Below are positions 1 to 5,468 of a DNA stretch of 5,468 bases, piece after piece (positions within the stretch are counted from its first letter, which is position 1; every line of letters starts with the position of its first letter). The translations under genes were made by a program, and so were the position numbers. Below the pieces are notes generated by a model. It worked only from the letters and a program-made list of their open reading frames with translations. It had not been told where the DNA came from and made no database searches. The DNA is from Clostridia bacterium. GTDB lineage: Bacteria > Bacillota > Clostridia > Saccharofermentanales > UBA5734. The DNA is taken from positions 1-5,468 of the forward strand of contig JAGOFF010000168.1 of the NCBI GenBank assembly GCA_017997315.1, in the 5' to 3' direction.

Positions 1-934
1 CCGCCGACAGCATCTCCGCGCTGTAGTTGATCGGCATCCGGTAGTGGGCGGACAGGAGGAAGAAGCGGATCACCGGATACGGGAACCGCGCGGCCACATC
101 GCGGACCGTGAAGAAGTTGCCCGCGGATTTGGACATCTTCTCATCGTCGATCGTAATGAACCCGTTGTGGAGCCAATACCGGGCAAACGGCTTTCCGTTG
201 GCGCATTCGCTCTGCGCGATCTCGTTCTCATGATGGGGGAACACCAGATCCTGCCCGCCGCAGTGGATGTCGATCGTCTCGCCGAGGGTTTTCCGGATCA
301 TGGCGGAGCATTCGATATGCCATCCGGGGCGTCCTTCCCCCCACGGGGACGGCCAGGACGGTTCCCCGTCCTTCTTCTTCTTCCAGACCGCGAAGTCCAT
401 CGGACTGCGTTTCTCCTCGTCGAGGTCGACGCGCTCGCCGGCACCCGCCTTGAGATCCTCCAGGTTCCGTCGGGACAGCTTGCCGTACTCCGGGTCTTTT
501 GATACGTCGAAATAGATCCCGTCGGAAGTCTCGTACGCAAATCCGCGCGCAACGAGCTCCCCGGTCAGCGCGACGATCTCGTCGATGGTTTCGGTCGCGC
601 GCGGCTGGACCGTCGGGCGCAGGATCCCGAGTCCGTCCGCGTCGGTGTAGTATTCAGCAATGAAGCGGTCCGCCAGCTGCTTGACGGTGACCCCTTCCGC
701 TTGTGAGCGCTGGATCATCTTGTCGTCGATATCGGTGAAGTTCTGCACGAAATCGACCCGATAGCCCTGGAACTCCAGAAATCGCCGGAGCGTGTCGAAC
801 GTCACGAACGGCCGCGCGTTCCCGATGTGGAAATAGTTGTACACCGTCGGGCCGCAGACATACATCCGCACGCGGCCGGGTTCGATCGGGATGAATTCCT
901 GTTTCTCACGGGCAAGGGTATTGTAAAGTCTCAT
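1..934 (-). CDS. cysS: Cysteinyl-tRNA synthetase, C-terminus cut off by window edge
   Basis: This cytosolic class I aminoacyl-tRNA synthetase joins cysteine to tRNA-Cys with ATP. The first 311 codons are present, from the ATG at 934, and the frame is open to the left edge; the family is usually about 460-480 residues, so the anticodon-binding C-terminus is missing here. The catalytic Rossmann fold is clear: the HIGH-class motif appears as HIGN at residues 36-39 within VYNYFHIGNARPF, and the second signature KMSKS is at 266-270. The four zinc ligands that read the cysteine thiol fall at C27, C209, H234 and E238, almost the same numbering as in the E. coli enzyme. Other family blocks are NFTDIDDKMI (65-74) and GWHIECSAM (204-212). 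An AAAGGCGG ribosome binding site lies about 8 nt before the ATG. It follows cysE by 72 bp on the same strand, a common pairing of cysteine synthesis and charging in Bacillota. Identity is certain; operon membership is inferred. Confidence 0.97.
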   Translation of the reverse strand, partial: MRLYNTLAREKQEFIPIEPGRVRMYVCGPTVYNYFHIGNARPFVTFDTLRRFLEFQGYRVDFVQNFTDIDDKMIQRSQAEGVTVKQLADRFIAEYYTDADGLGILRPTVQPRATETIDEIVALTGELVARGFAYETSDGIYFDVSKDPEYGKLSRRNLEDLKAGAGERVDLDEEKRSPMDFAVWKKKKDGEPSWPSPWGEGRPGWHIECSAMIRKTLGETIDIHCGGQDLVFPHHENEIAQSECANGKPFARYWLHNGFITIDDEKMSKSAGNFFTVRDVAARFPYPVIRFFLLSAHYRMPINYSAEMLSA

Positions 935-1006
935 GGGAAAGTCCGCCTTTCACAAAGCCGATATGCGGCTCTGTCCGTTGCTGGATCTGTCTGTGCCGGG
1001 AGGACG

Positions 1007-1711
1007 TCAGCCGGTCGATCCCGTACCGCCGGAGCTCCGCGCGGGGACCGCATCCTCGCAGGAGACACCCGCCCGCTCGCACAGCATACGCATTTCCTCC
1101 TCGAGATGGTAGACACGCCGGAGGACCAGGCAGATCTCCTGCTCGACCAGGTCGGGCGTGCTGGCGTGGTCCAGCTCCAGCGCGTGGTCCACGCGCGCGC
1201 CTCCAGCGCGGACCACCCGCCCTGGCACCCCCACCACCGTGGAATCCGGAGGGACATCCGTCAGCAGGACGGCATTGGCCCCGATCAGCGAATTGGACCC
1301 GACCCGGATCGCTCCGAGGATCTTGGCGCCCGTCCCCACCAGAACATCGTCCCCCAGGGTGGGATGGCGTTTGGATCCCTTGTCCTTGCCCGTGCCGCCC
1401 AACGTCACGTTGTGGTAGATCGTGCAGTTGTCGCCGACGACCGCGGTCTCGCCGATGACGACGCCAGCGCCGTGGTCGATGAACAGCCCGTTCCCGATCA
1501 CCGCGCCGGGATGGATCTCGATGCCGGTAAAGAACCGGCTGATCTGGGAAACCAGCCGCGCCAGAAAGAACAGACGCATCCGGTACAGCCCGTGCGCCAC
1601 ACGATGATTGACCAGGGCATGGAATCCGGGATACAGAAAAATCACCTGCAGAATCCCCTTGGCCGCCGGGTCTCTGCGGGCGATCGCCCTTGCGTCTGCA
1701 AGCAGTCCCAT
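1007..1711 (-). CDS. cysE: Serine O-acetyltransferase
   Basis: The enzyme transfers acetyl from acetyl-CoA to L-serine, giving O-acetylserine for cysteine synthase; it acts in the cytosol and is the usual feedback point of cysteine synthesis. At 234 residues it is the short form, lacking most of the N-terminal helical extension of the 273-residue E. coli enzyme. The N-terminus carries the family block RDPAAKGILQVIFLYPGFHAL (13-33). The left-handed beta-helix of hexapeptide repeats follows (about 64-165), with the catalytic Asp-His pair at D79-H80 in FIDHGAGVVIGETA, the NVTLGGTGK block at 101-109, the second catalytic-site His at H116 (KRHP), and GVPGRVV at 161-167. The remaining ~65 residues form a helical, poorly conserved tail. 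ATG at 1711 is the only reasonable start: an in-frame TGA lies seven codons upstream and the conserved N-terminus begins at once. A GAGAGGAA ribosome binding site is present but about 13 nt away, a little long. The 93 bp between this gene and the upstream RNA gene show inverted GC-rich segments but no convincing promoter. Confidence 0.96.
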   Translation of the reverse strand: MGLLADARAIARRDPAAKGILQVIFLYPGFHALVNHRVAHGLYRMRLFFLARLVSQISRFFTGIEIHPGAVIGNGLFIDHGAGVVIGETAVVGDNCTIYHNVTLGGTGKDKGSKRHPTLGDDVLVGTGAKILGAIRVGSNSLIGANAVLLTDVPPDSTVVGVPGRVVRAGGARVDHALELDHASTPDLVEQEICLVLRRVYHLEEEMRMLCERAGVSCEDAVPARSSGGTGSTG

Positions 1712-1804
1712 ATCGAAAACGTGTTCCTCTCAGGGCGTAAGCCGCCAAAGCCGTTTCCGGTCCGCGCCTGTCGGGCGTCAACCGGCAACCGGCGGCCGGT
1801 CTGG

Positions 1805-1823
1805 AAATAAATAGCCGGAAAGC
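1805..1823 (-). terminator. Probable 3' end of the 6S RNA: helix strand followed by U-rich tract
   Basis: The last paired strand of the RNA's terminal helix (GCUUUCCGG, 1823-1815) is followed directly by CUAUUUAUUU (1814-1805), seven U residues in ten positions. Helix plus U-rich tract resembles an intrinsic terminator, but the pairing partner lies about 165 nt away and the tract is broken by A residues. Termination may therefore be partial, with some transcripts continuing into cysE, or the end may be made by processing. Confidence 0.45.
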
Positions 1824-1989
1824 GCGCCTGCTTTTTGACACCCAGCATAATGCCAGGTGGGTGTCCTGCAGCGGTCTTGGGTCCTCCTTGAACAGGCTTT
1901 CGCCTGAAGGCCCGACCGTATTCCGCATTAACGCCGAACTCCCGTTTCAGTCATGTCGGTTCAAAAACACAGGCAACGGCTTTTCCGGT
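1805..1989 (-). ncRNA. ssrS: Candidate 6S RNA (RNA polymerase-binding regulatory RNA)
   Basis: 6S RNA mimics an open promoter and sequesters housekeeping RNA polymerase holoenzyme in stationary phase. The predicted transcript runs from about A1989 to the U-rich end near 1805, about 185 nt, the usual 6S size. Its ends pair in a long interrupted helix: 1988-1982 with 1821-1815 (7 bp, extended by GC 1980-1979 with 1823-1822 past a bulged A), 1974-1970 with 1830-1826 (5 bp), and 1967-1961 with 1838-1832 (UUUUUGA with UCAAAAA). A central open region follows. The apical stem pairs GCGG 1926-1923 with 1871-1868, CGGUC 1918-1914 with 1876-1872, GGG 1913-1911 with 1881-1879, CCUU 1910-1907 with 1889-1886 and CAGGC 1906-1902 with 1897-1893, capped by GAAA. 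The 3' side of the central region can form its own hairpin (1865-1858 with 1844-1837), as in other 6S RNAs. UUGAACCGAC (1964-1955) resembles the E. coli pRNA-template segment CUGAGCCGAU. Pairings are read from the sequence; the 6S identity is inferred. A cis-acting cysE leader is the alternative. Confidence 0.72.
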
Positions 1990-1995
1990 AGCCAT

Positions 1996-2024
1996 AGTAT
2001 ACGGGTTTTCCCCGGATCGGGCAA
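1996..2024 (-). promoter_or_regulatory. Sigma-70/sigma-A-type promoter for the 6S RNA candidate
   Basis: The -35 box TTGCCC (2024-2019, 4 of 6 to consensus) and the -10 box TATACT (2001-1996, 5 of 6) are separated by exactly 17 bp. A start at A1989, seven bases beyond the -10 box, begins the transcript one base before the first paired base of the RNA's terminal helix. The promoter lies 15 bp beyond the stop codon of the upstream hydrolase gene, so this transcription unit is separate from the carbohydrate cluster. It overlaps a small inverted repeat, CCCGG (2029-2025) and CCGGG (2015-2011), around the -35 box, whose meaning is unclear. Confidence 0.7.
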
Positions 2025-2038
2025 CCGGGAACGGGCAT

Positions 2039-3790
2039 TCAGGGACAGAGTCGTCCCTCGACCACCGGCGTCATCATTCCGGCGGCCACGGCACGGATCT
2101 GCGGCCCGTGCCGTTTGAGCGCATAGACAAGCAGCCGCCGGTTCGCAAAGTCCAGGGCGCCGACCAGCTGGTTGATCTGATCCAGCGCGCCGGCCACCGT
2201 GGGGATCTCCGAGAACTCCATACGGATCGTGCCGTCCGGGCCGAAGATGCACCGAATGATCCGGGTGTCGGGCGTCTCGATGAAACCGATCCGGACCGTG
2301 AGAACCGGCCGGTCCCGCGCATCGGACGACCAATCCGCCACGCTGCCGGTCTGCAGCATCTGTCCGCCGATCGACACCACGCCGAACCGGGGCGAGCCGT
2401 CCAGTCCGATCCGGACCGTATTGACGTCGTTGCCTTCGGTGATGACCATCCGGCATTCGTCCGGCGTGTCGCGGTCGAACAGGAACACCACGGTGTCGTT
2501 CCCGCGCGTGAAGTTTGCGTATACCGTCTGAAGCACCGCGGGCAGCAGTCCCGCCCGGTTCCGCTCGAGCCGGTACATGCGGTTGTGGAAACGGCTTTCG
2601 TCGAGTGGGCGCGCCCCGTTTCCCGGCGGATAGGTCCGGTTGCGGGTTTCCTGCTCGCGCAGCGCCGCCAATCCGGACGGATTCTCCGGCAGGGGGGCGT
2701 CGCCCCCGACCATTGCGCCTTCCGTTTCGAGCCGGTTCCAGAGGATCGCCTCGACCGGACTGTCCGGAAACATCTGGCCGTTCGCGGAGGTCATGGCGAT
2801 CACCAGGTCGAGATCGGGCGCCACGATGACATACTGTCCGAACGCGCCGTTGAACTGGTACGCGCCCGGATGCCTGCACATCCAGATCTGGTAGCCGTAC
2901 CCCGGGTCGGATCCGTCCCGGCTCGTATGGATGTGCGGCGCGGCCGCCTCGCGGACCCAGCCGGGGGGCAGGATGCGGACGGGATCGGCGCCGTCGCCCC
3001 AGCATCCGTCCCGCAGGTACAGCTGGCCGATCCGCGCCATGCTTTCCGTTGTCAGCGAAAGCCCCCAGCCGCCCTTCTCGATGCCGCGCGGGCACAGATC
3101 CCAATGGGCCTCGGATACTCCGATGGGTCCGAACACGCGGTCCGACAAGTAGTCCAGCAGACCTTGCCCCGTGCGTGCGCGCAGGATGGCGGAGAGAATG
3201 TAGGTGTTCATGCTGTTGTACTTGAATCCGGTTCCCGGATCGAACAGCAGCGGACTGGCGAAGAACGACCGTACCCAGTCCTCGTAAAACAAGGTCAGCG
3301 CTTCGTTGAACGAGGTCCCCGAAGACATGGTGAGCAGATGCCGGACCGTGATCGCATGGATACGGTGATCCACCCTCTCCCGTTCGCGCGGCAGCCCCTC
3401 CGGCAGGATGCCGGCGACGGTCTCGTCCAGATCCAGCACTCCGTCGCCCACCGCCAGCCCGACGGCGGTCGACACCAGGCTTTTGCTGAGGGAGTAGAGT
3501 GTCTGGGGCGTGTTTGCCTTGTACGGAGCCCAGTAGTTTTCCGACACCACGCGGCCGTGACGCAGGATCATGAGGCTGTGCGGCTCCAGCTCGAGCGCCT
3601 GGTTGAGGTCCCGCAGGATCCCGGAGATCGCGTCGGACGACACCCCCTGGGACTCCGGTGTCGCCCGGGGCAGCGGGGGGGATGCCGGAGAGGGGGTCCG
3701 GTGCGCGCACTGTCCGGGACGGTAGCGGTATGCCGTGATTCCGTCCAGATCTCCCGACATCAGGCGGGATGCGGCATTCATCCAGTCCAA
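2039..3790 (-). CDS. Cytosolic serine hydrolase of the beta-lactamase (class C/PBP-like) family
   Basis: This 583-residue protein has the serine beta-lactamase-like fold (PF00144 type), which includes esterases, amidases and D-aminopeptidases; the substrate cannot be read from sequence. The family N-terminal block TPESQGVSSDAI spans 44-55. The nucleophile motif SxxK is S100-L-S-K103 in LYSLSKSLVSTA, the second motif is Y191-N192-S193 in FKYNSMNTYIL, and the third region is GYGYQIW (297-303) followed by FNGAFGQYVIVAPDLDLVIAMTS (313-335). The hydrolase domain ends near 355. A further ~190 residues (about 390-583), predicted from their composition to be beta-rich, form a C-terminal domain I cannot assign. 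There is no signal peptide or membrane segment, so it should act in the cytosol, unlike true beta-lactamases and PBPs. The start is TTG at 3790: AGGAGG lies 8 nt upstream, whereas the in-frame ATG three codons later would be 17 nt from it. It lies 12 bp after melA, suggesting a role on the same substrate or its derivatives. Confidence 0.88.
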   Translation of the reverse strand: MDWMNAASRLMSGDLDGITAYRYRPGQCAHRTPSPASPPLPRATPESQGVSSDAISGILRDLNQALELEPHSLMILRHGRVVSENYWAPYKANTPQTLYSLSKSLVSTAVGLAVGDGVLDLDETVAGILPEGLPRERERVDHRIHAITVRHLLTMSSGTSFNEALTLFYEDWVRSFFASPLLFDPGTGFKYNSMNTYILSAILRARTGQGLLDYLSDRVFGPIGVSEAHWDLCPRGIEKGGWGLSLTTESMARIGQLYLRDGCWGDGADPVRILPPGWVREAAAPHIHTSRDGSDPGYGYQIWMCRHPGAYQFNGAFGQYVIVAPDLDLVIAMTSANGQMFPDSPVEAILWNRLETEGAMVGGDAPLPENPSGLAALREQETRNRTYPPGNGARPLDESRFHNRMYRLERNRAGLLPAVLQTVYANFTRGNDTVVFLFDRDTPDECRMVITEGNDVNTVRIGLDGSPRFGVVSIGGQMLQTGSVADWSSDARDRPVLTVRIGFIETPDTRIIRCIFGPDGTIRMEFSEIPTVAGALDQINQLVGALDFANRRLLVYALKRHGPQIRAVAAGMMTPVVEGRLCP

Positions 3791-3798
3791 GGGCGGCT

Positions 3799-3804
3799 CC
3801 TCCT
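3799..3804 (-). promoter_or_regulatory. Ribosome binding site overlapping the melA stop codon
   Basis: A perfect AGGAGG (3804-3799) shares its first two bases with the TAG stop of melA (3805-3803) and sits 8 nt before the TTG at 3790. The spacing selects TTG over the ATG at 3781 as the start of the serine hydrolase. Ribosomes finishing melA would end on this site, so translational coupling of the two genes is likely. Confidence 0.8.
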
Positions 3805-5125
3805 AGCGGTATGCGGGCAGCCAGTCCCGGTGCGCTTCAAACAGGTCGTCGCACAGCGACCGGATCTGGTCGGCCGTCAGTTCCGAAGACAGCCTGGGAT
3901 CGAGCATCGCCGCCATGTAGACATCCTCGCGGCGGTGCGTGCGCGCGGCTTCGATCGTCAGGAGATGGACATTGATCGCCAGACGGTTCAGGGCGGCGCA
4001 GGATTCGGGGAGATCCCCGACATGGCACGGATGCAGTCCGGTCCGGTCCACCATGCAGGGCACTTCGACACAGGCCTTGGCCGGCAGGTTGGGGATGAGT
4101 CCGGAGTTGATGACGTTCCCGTGCACCCGGTAGGGTTCGTCCGTCGCCATGGCCTTGATGATGTAGGAAGCGAACTCATGGGATTTTTCGTGGGACAGCG
4201 TGCTGTCCTCGACCAGTCCCCTGCGCATCTCACGCCACTGCTCGATCTGGCGTATGCACCGGCGGGGATACTCGTCGAGCGGGATGCGGAAGCGCTCGAT
4301 CAGCTCGGGATGCCCGGCCTTGATGTAGTACGGATGGTACTCCGCGTTATGCTCGCTGGATTCGGTGATGTAGTACCCGAACCTCAGCATCATGTCGAGG
4401 CGCACCCGGTCGAGGTCACAGGGGTAGTCCTCCTCCCCCGCGAAGAAGGCCGCCGCACGCCGCTTGATTTCGGGATAGAGGTCGACCCCCGACCGGTCCT
4501 CGATCCGAAGCAGCCAGGCCATATGGTTGATGCCGGAGATCTCCCACCGGCACCCTTCGATCCGGTCCTCCATGCCCAGTTCCCGCAGCAGGTGGCGAGC
4601 GCACACCTGCACGCTGTGGCACAGTCCCACCGACCGCATGCCGGTGAACCGCTGCAGGTATCCGGTCAGCATGGACATGGGATTGGTGTAGTTGATGAAG
4701 AAGGCGTCCGGGCAGACATCCGCGATGTCCGCCGCAAAGCTTTCCAGGACCGGGATGGTCCGCAAGGTTCGGAAAATGCCCCCGATCGAGGTGGTATCCC
4801 CGATCGTCTGGCGGAATCCGTATTTTTTCGGGATCTCAAAATCCGTGACCGTACAAGGTTCATATCCGCCGACCTGGATCGCGTTGACGACGAAGTCCGC
4901 GCCGCGCAGCGCGGTCCTGCGGTCCGGCTCCGCGTCGATGCGGACCGTACGGCCCGCGTTCCGCGCGATGGTGGCGATCATCTGCCGGGAGTCCTCCAGC
5001 CTCACCGGATCGATATCGTGGAGCGCGATTTCCAGATCAGGGATTTCAGGGGTCAGGATGCAGTCTCCGAGAACATTCTTGACGAACACCGTGCTTCCTG
5101 CGCCCATGAATGCGATTCGTGTCAT
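3803..5125 (-). CDS. melA: Alpha-galactosidase, glycoside hydrolase family 4
   Basis: GH4 enzymes cleave glycosides by an oxidation-elimination route that needs NAD+, a divalent metal (usually Mn2+) and reducing conditions, and they work in the cytosol on imported sugars such as melibiose or raffinose. The 440 residues match E. coli MelA (about 450) along their length: the dinucleotide-binding GAGS at 8-11 in FMGAGSTVFVKNVLGD, QVGGYEPCTVTDFE (84-97), NYTNPM (145-150), the metal-site Cys in GLCHSVQ (C169), the second metal ligand in GINHMAW (H201), and TESSEHNAEYHPYYIK (254-269). The IGGYEPCTVTDFE-type and CHSVQ blocks favour alpha-galactosidase over the alpha-glucosidase, 6-phospho-glucosidase or alpha-glucuronidase branches of GH4. 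Residues 108-115 read IGDTTSIG where E. coli has IADTLGPG. The ATG at 5125 has GGAGG 6 nt upstream. It follows an AraC regulator by 48 bp and is nearly contiguous with a serine hydrolase. Family is certain; substrate is strongly suggested. Confidence 0.95.
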   Translation of the reverse strand: MTRIAFMGAGSTVFVKNVLGDCILTPEIPDLEIALHDIDPVRLEDSRQMIATIARNAGRTVRIDAEPDRRTALRGADFVVNAIQVGGYEPCTVTDFEIPKKYGFRQTIGDTTSIGGIFRTLRTIPVLESFAADIADVCPDAFFINYTNPMSMLTGYLQRFTGMRSVGLCHSVQVCARHLLRELGMEDRIEGCRWEISGINHMAWLLRIEDRSGVDLYPEIKRRAAAFFAGEEDYPCDLDRVRLDMMLRFGYYITESSEHNAEYHPYYIKAGHPELIERFRIPLDEYPRRCIRQIEQWREMRRGLVEDSTLSHEKSHEFASYIIKAMATDEPYRVHGNVINSGLIPNLPAKACVEVPCMVDRTGLHPCHVGDLPESCAALNRLAINVHLLTIEAARTHRREDVYMAAMLDPRLSSELTADQIRSLCDDLFEAHRDWLPAYR

Positions 5126-5173
5126 GCTTTGCCTCCGGTTCCGAATGAACGATGGGATGATTGTTGCATTCCT

Positions 5174-5468
5174 TCATATCTTACCGTCCGGACCATCGAG
5201 GCGCAATGCGGGCGGAGGCATCCGCAGACTCCGCAGGGCATATTGCTTGGGAGTCATCCCGGTCCGCTCCCTGAACGACCGGATCAGGCAGGCCGCACTC
5301 CCGAATCCTGTCCGTGCGGCGCATGCCGTCACGCCCGTACCGCGCGCCAGGAGATCCTTGGCGAGTTCGATCCGGCAGCGCGCAACATATTCGTGCAGGC
5401 CCATTCCGGTCGCATCGCGGAACAAGCGGGACAGATGCCCGGGACTGAGGTACACCGATGACGCCAGA
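5174..5468 (-). CDS. AraC-family transcriptional regulator, C-terminal DNA-binding domain only
   Basis: Only the last 97 codons are in the window; the frame is open through the right edge, so the GTG at 5455 is an internal valine and not a start. The piece is a nearly complete AraC double helix-turn-helix domain. The first unit is LASSVYLSPGHLSRLFRDAT with GMGLHEYVARCRIELAKDLL forming the linker helix. The second is GVTACAARTGFGSAACLIRSFRERTG ending in MTPKQYALRSLR, the family signature region, then a short proline-rich tail. The missing N-terminal part would normally hold the sugar-sensing or dimerisation domain (whole proteins are about 270-300 residues). It lies 48 bp upstream of melA on the same strand, so it is the obvious candidate activator of the melA-hydrolase pair, though this is inferred from position. 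The second helix-turn-helix is slightly unusual, with CAARTGFGSAACLIRSF in place of the common IAxxVGFxxxSYFxRxF. Confidence 0.93.
   Translation of the reverse strand, partial: LASSVYLSPGHLSRLFRDATGMGLHEYVARCRIELAKDLLARGTGVTACAARTGFGSAACLIRSFRERTGMTPKQYALRSLRMPPPALRLDGPDGKI

Noticed and set aside
1741..1800. GC-rich repeated CCGG-containing units ahead of cysE (GCCGG repeated several times).
   Set aside because: The units are short and imperfect in a G+C-rich background, with no array, mobile-element end or stable terminator.
827..1810. A 327-codon plus-strand frame across the cysE region.
   Set aside because: It is antisense to cysE and the start of cysS, has no family motif, and its composition is that of a G+C-driven shadow frame.
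1642..1848. A 68-codon minus-strand frame (starting MLGVKKQARFPAIYF) as a possible cysE leader peptide.
   Set aside because: No ribosome binding site precedes its ATG, which lies in the loop of an RNA hairpin; it has few cysteines to sense cysteine supply and it overlaps the cysE start out of frame.
1882..1889. AAGGAGGA inside the RNA, looking like a strong ribosome binding site.
   Set aside because: No ATG, GTG or TTG lies 5-12 nt downstream. The first half pairs in the apical stem and the rest forms a bulge, so it reads better as a structural element.
906..1928. A 340-codon minus-strand frame starting inside the 6S candidate and overlapping cysE in another frame.
   Set aside because: Its ATG has no ribosome binding site, it runs through a structured RNA and then out of frame through cysE, and the product is arginine- and glycine-rich without motifs.
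2011..2029. Inverted repeat CCCGG/CCGGG just after the hydrolase gene as its terminator.
   Set aside because: On the minus strand it is followed by AAAA and not by a T tract, and it overlaps the -35 box of the RNA promoter. A regulator site is possible but unsupported.
1712..2038. A T-box or SAM riboswitch controlling cysE-cysS.
   Set aside because: There is no AGGGUGGNACCGCG-type T-box sequence, no recognisable stem I motifs and no SAM-I core; the fold is a single rod with paired ends.
2108..5461. A 1117-codon open frame on the plus strand opposite the hydrolase, melA and part of the regulator.
   Set aside because: It lies antisense to three genes with clear family motifs. Its translation is rich in R, H, P, G, V and D with no recognisable domain, the expected effect of G+C-rich codons read in a complementary frame.

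Overview
The window is a G+C-rich bacterial segment in which every supported gene lies on the minus strand, so transcription runs from the right edge to the left. The gene content suggests a high-G+C member of the Bacillota, perhaps a clostridial or Paenibacillus-like lineage: a serine acetyltransferase gene next to a cysteinyl-tRNA synthetase gene, a GH4 alpha-galactosidase, an AraC regulator, and strong AGGAGG-type ribosome binding sites. This lineage is inferred from gene content and motif style, not proven.

Right part (5468 to about 2039): a carbohydrate-use cluster. The C-terminal DNA-binding domain of an AraC-family regulator enters from the right edge. It is followed after 48 bp by a full-length MelA-type alpha-galactosidase (GH4, NAD/Mn-dependent). 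Only 12 bp later comes a 583-residue cytosolic serine hydrolase of the beta-lactamase/PBP-like fold. Its TTG start is served by a ribosome binding site that overlaps the melA stop codon, so the two enzymes are probably translationally coupled and used together on an alpha-galactoside or a derivative of one.

Middle (2038 to 1712): this non-coding gap is not empty. It has a good sigma-70-type promoter followed by a roughly 185-nt sequence that folds into a long rod. The rod has a multi-part terminal helix joining both ends, a central open region, and a long apical stem capped by a GAAA tetraloop, and it ends in a U-rich tract. Architecture, length, and a template-like segment in the 5' side of the central region that resembles known pRNA start sites all point to 6S RNA (ssrS), the RNA that mimics an open promoter and binds housekeeping RNA polymerase. 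I consider this the most notable feature of the window.

Left part (1711 to 1): cysteine supply and use. cysE (serine O-acetyltransferase, the committed step of cysteine synthesis) is followed 72 bp later by cysS (cysteinyl-tRNA synthetase), which runs off the left edge with 311 of roughly 460 residues present. No T-box or other known riboswitch was found ahead of cysE. Its promoter is uncertain and it may depend partly on read-through from the 6S gene.
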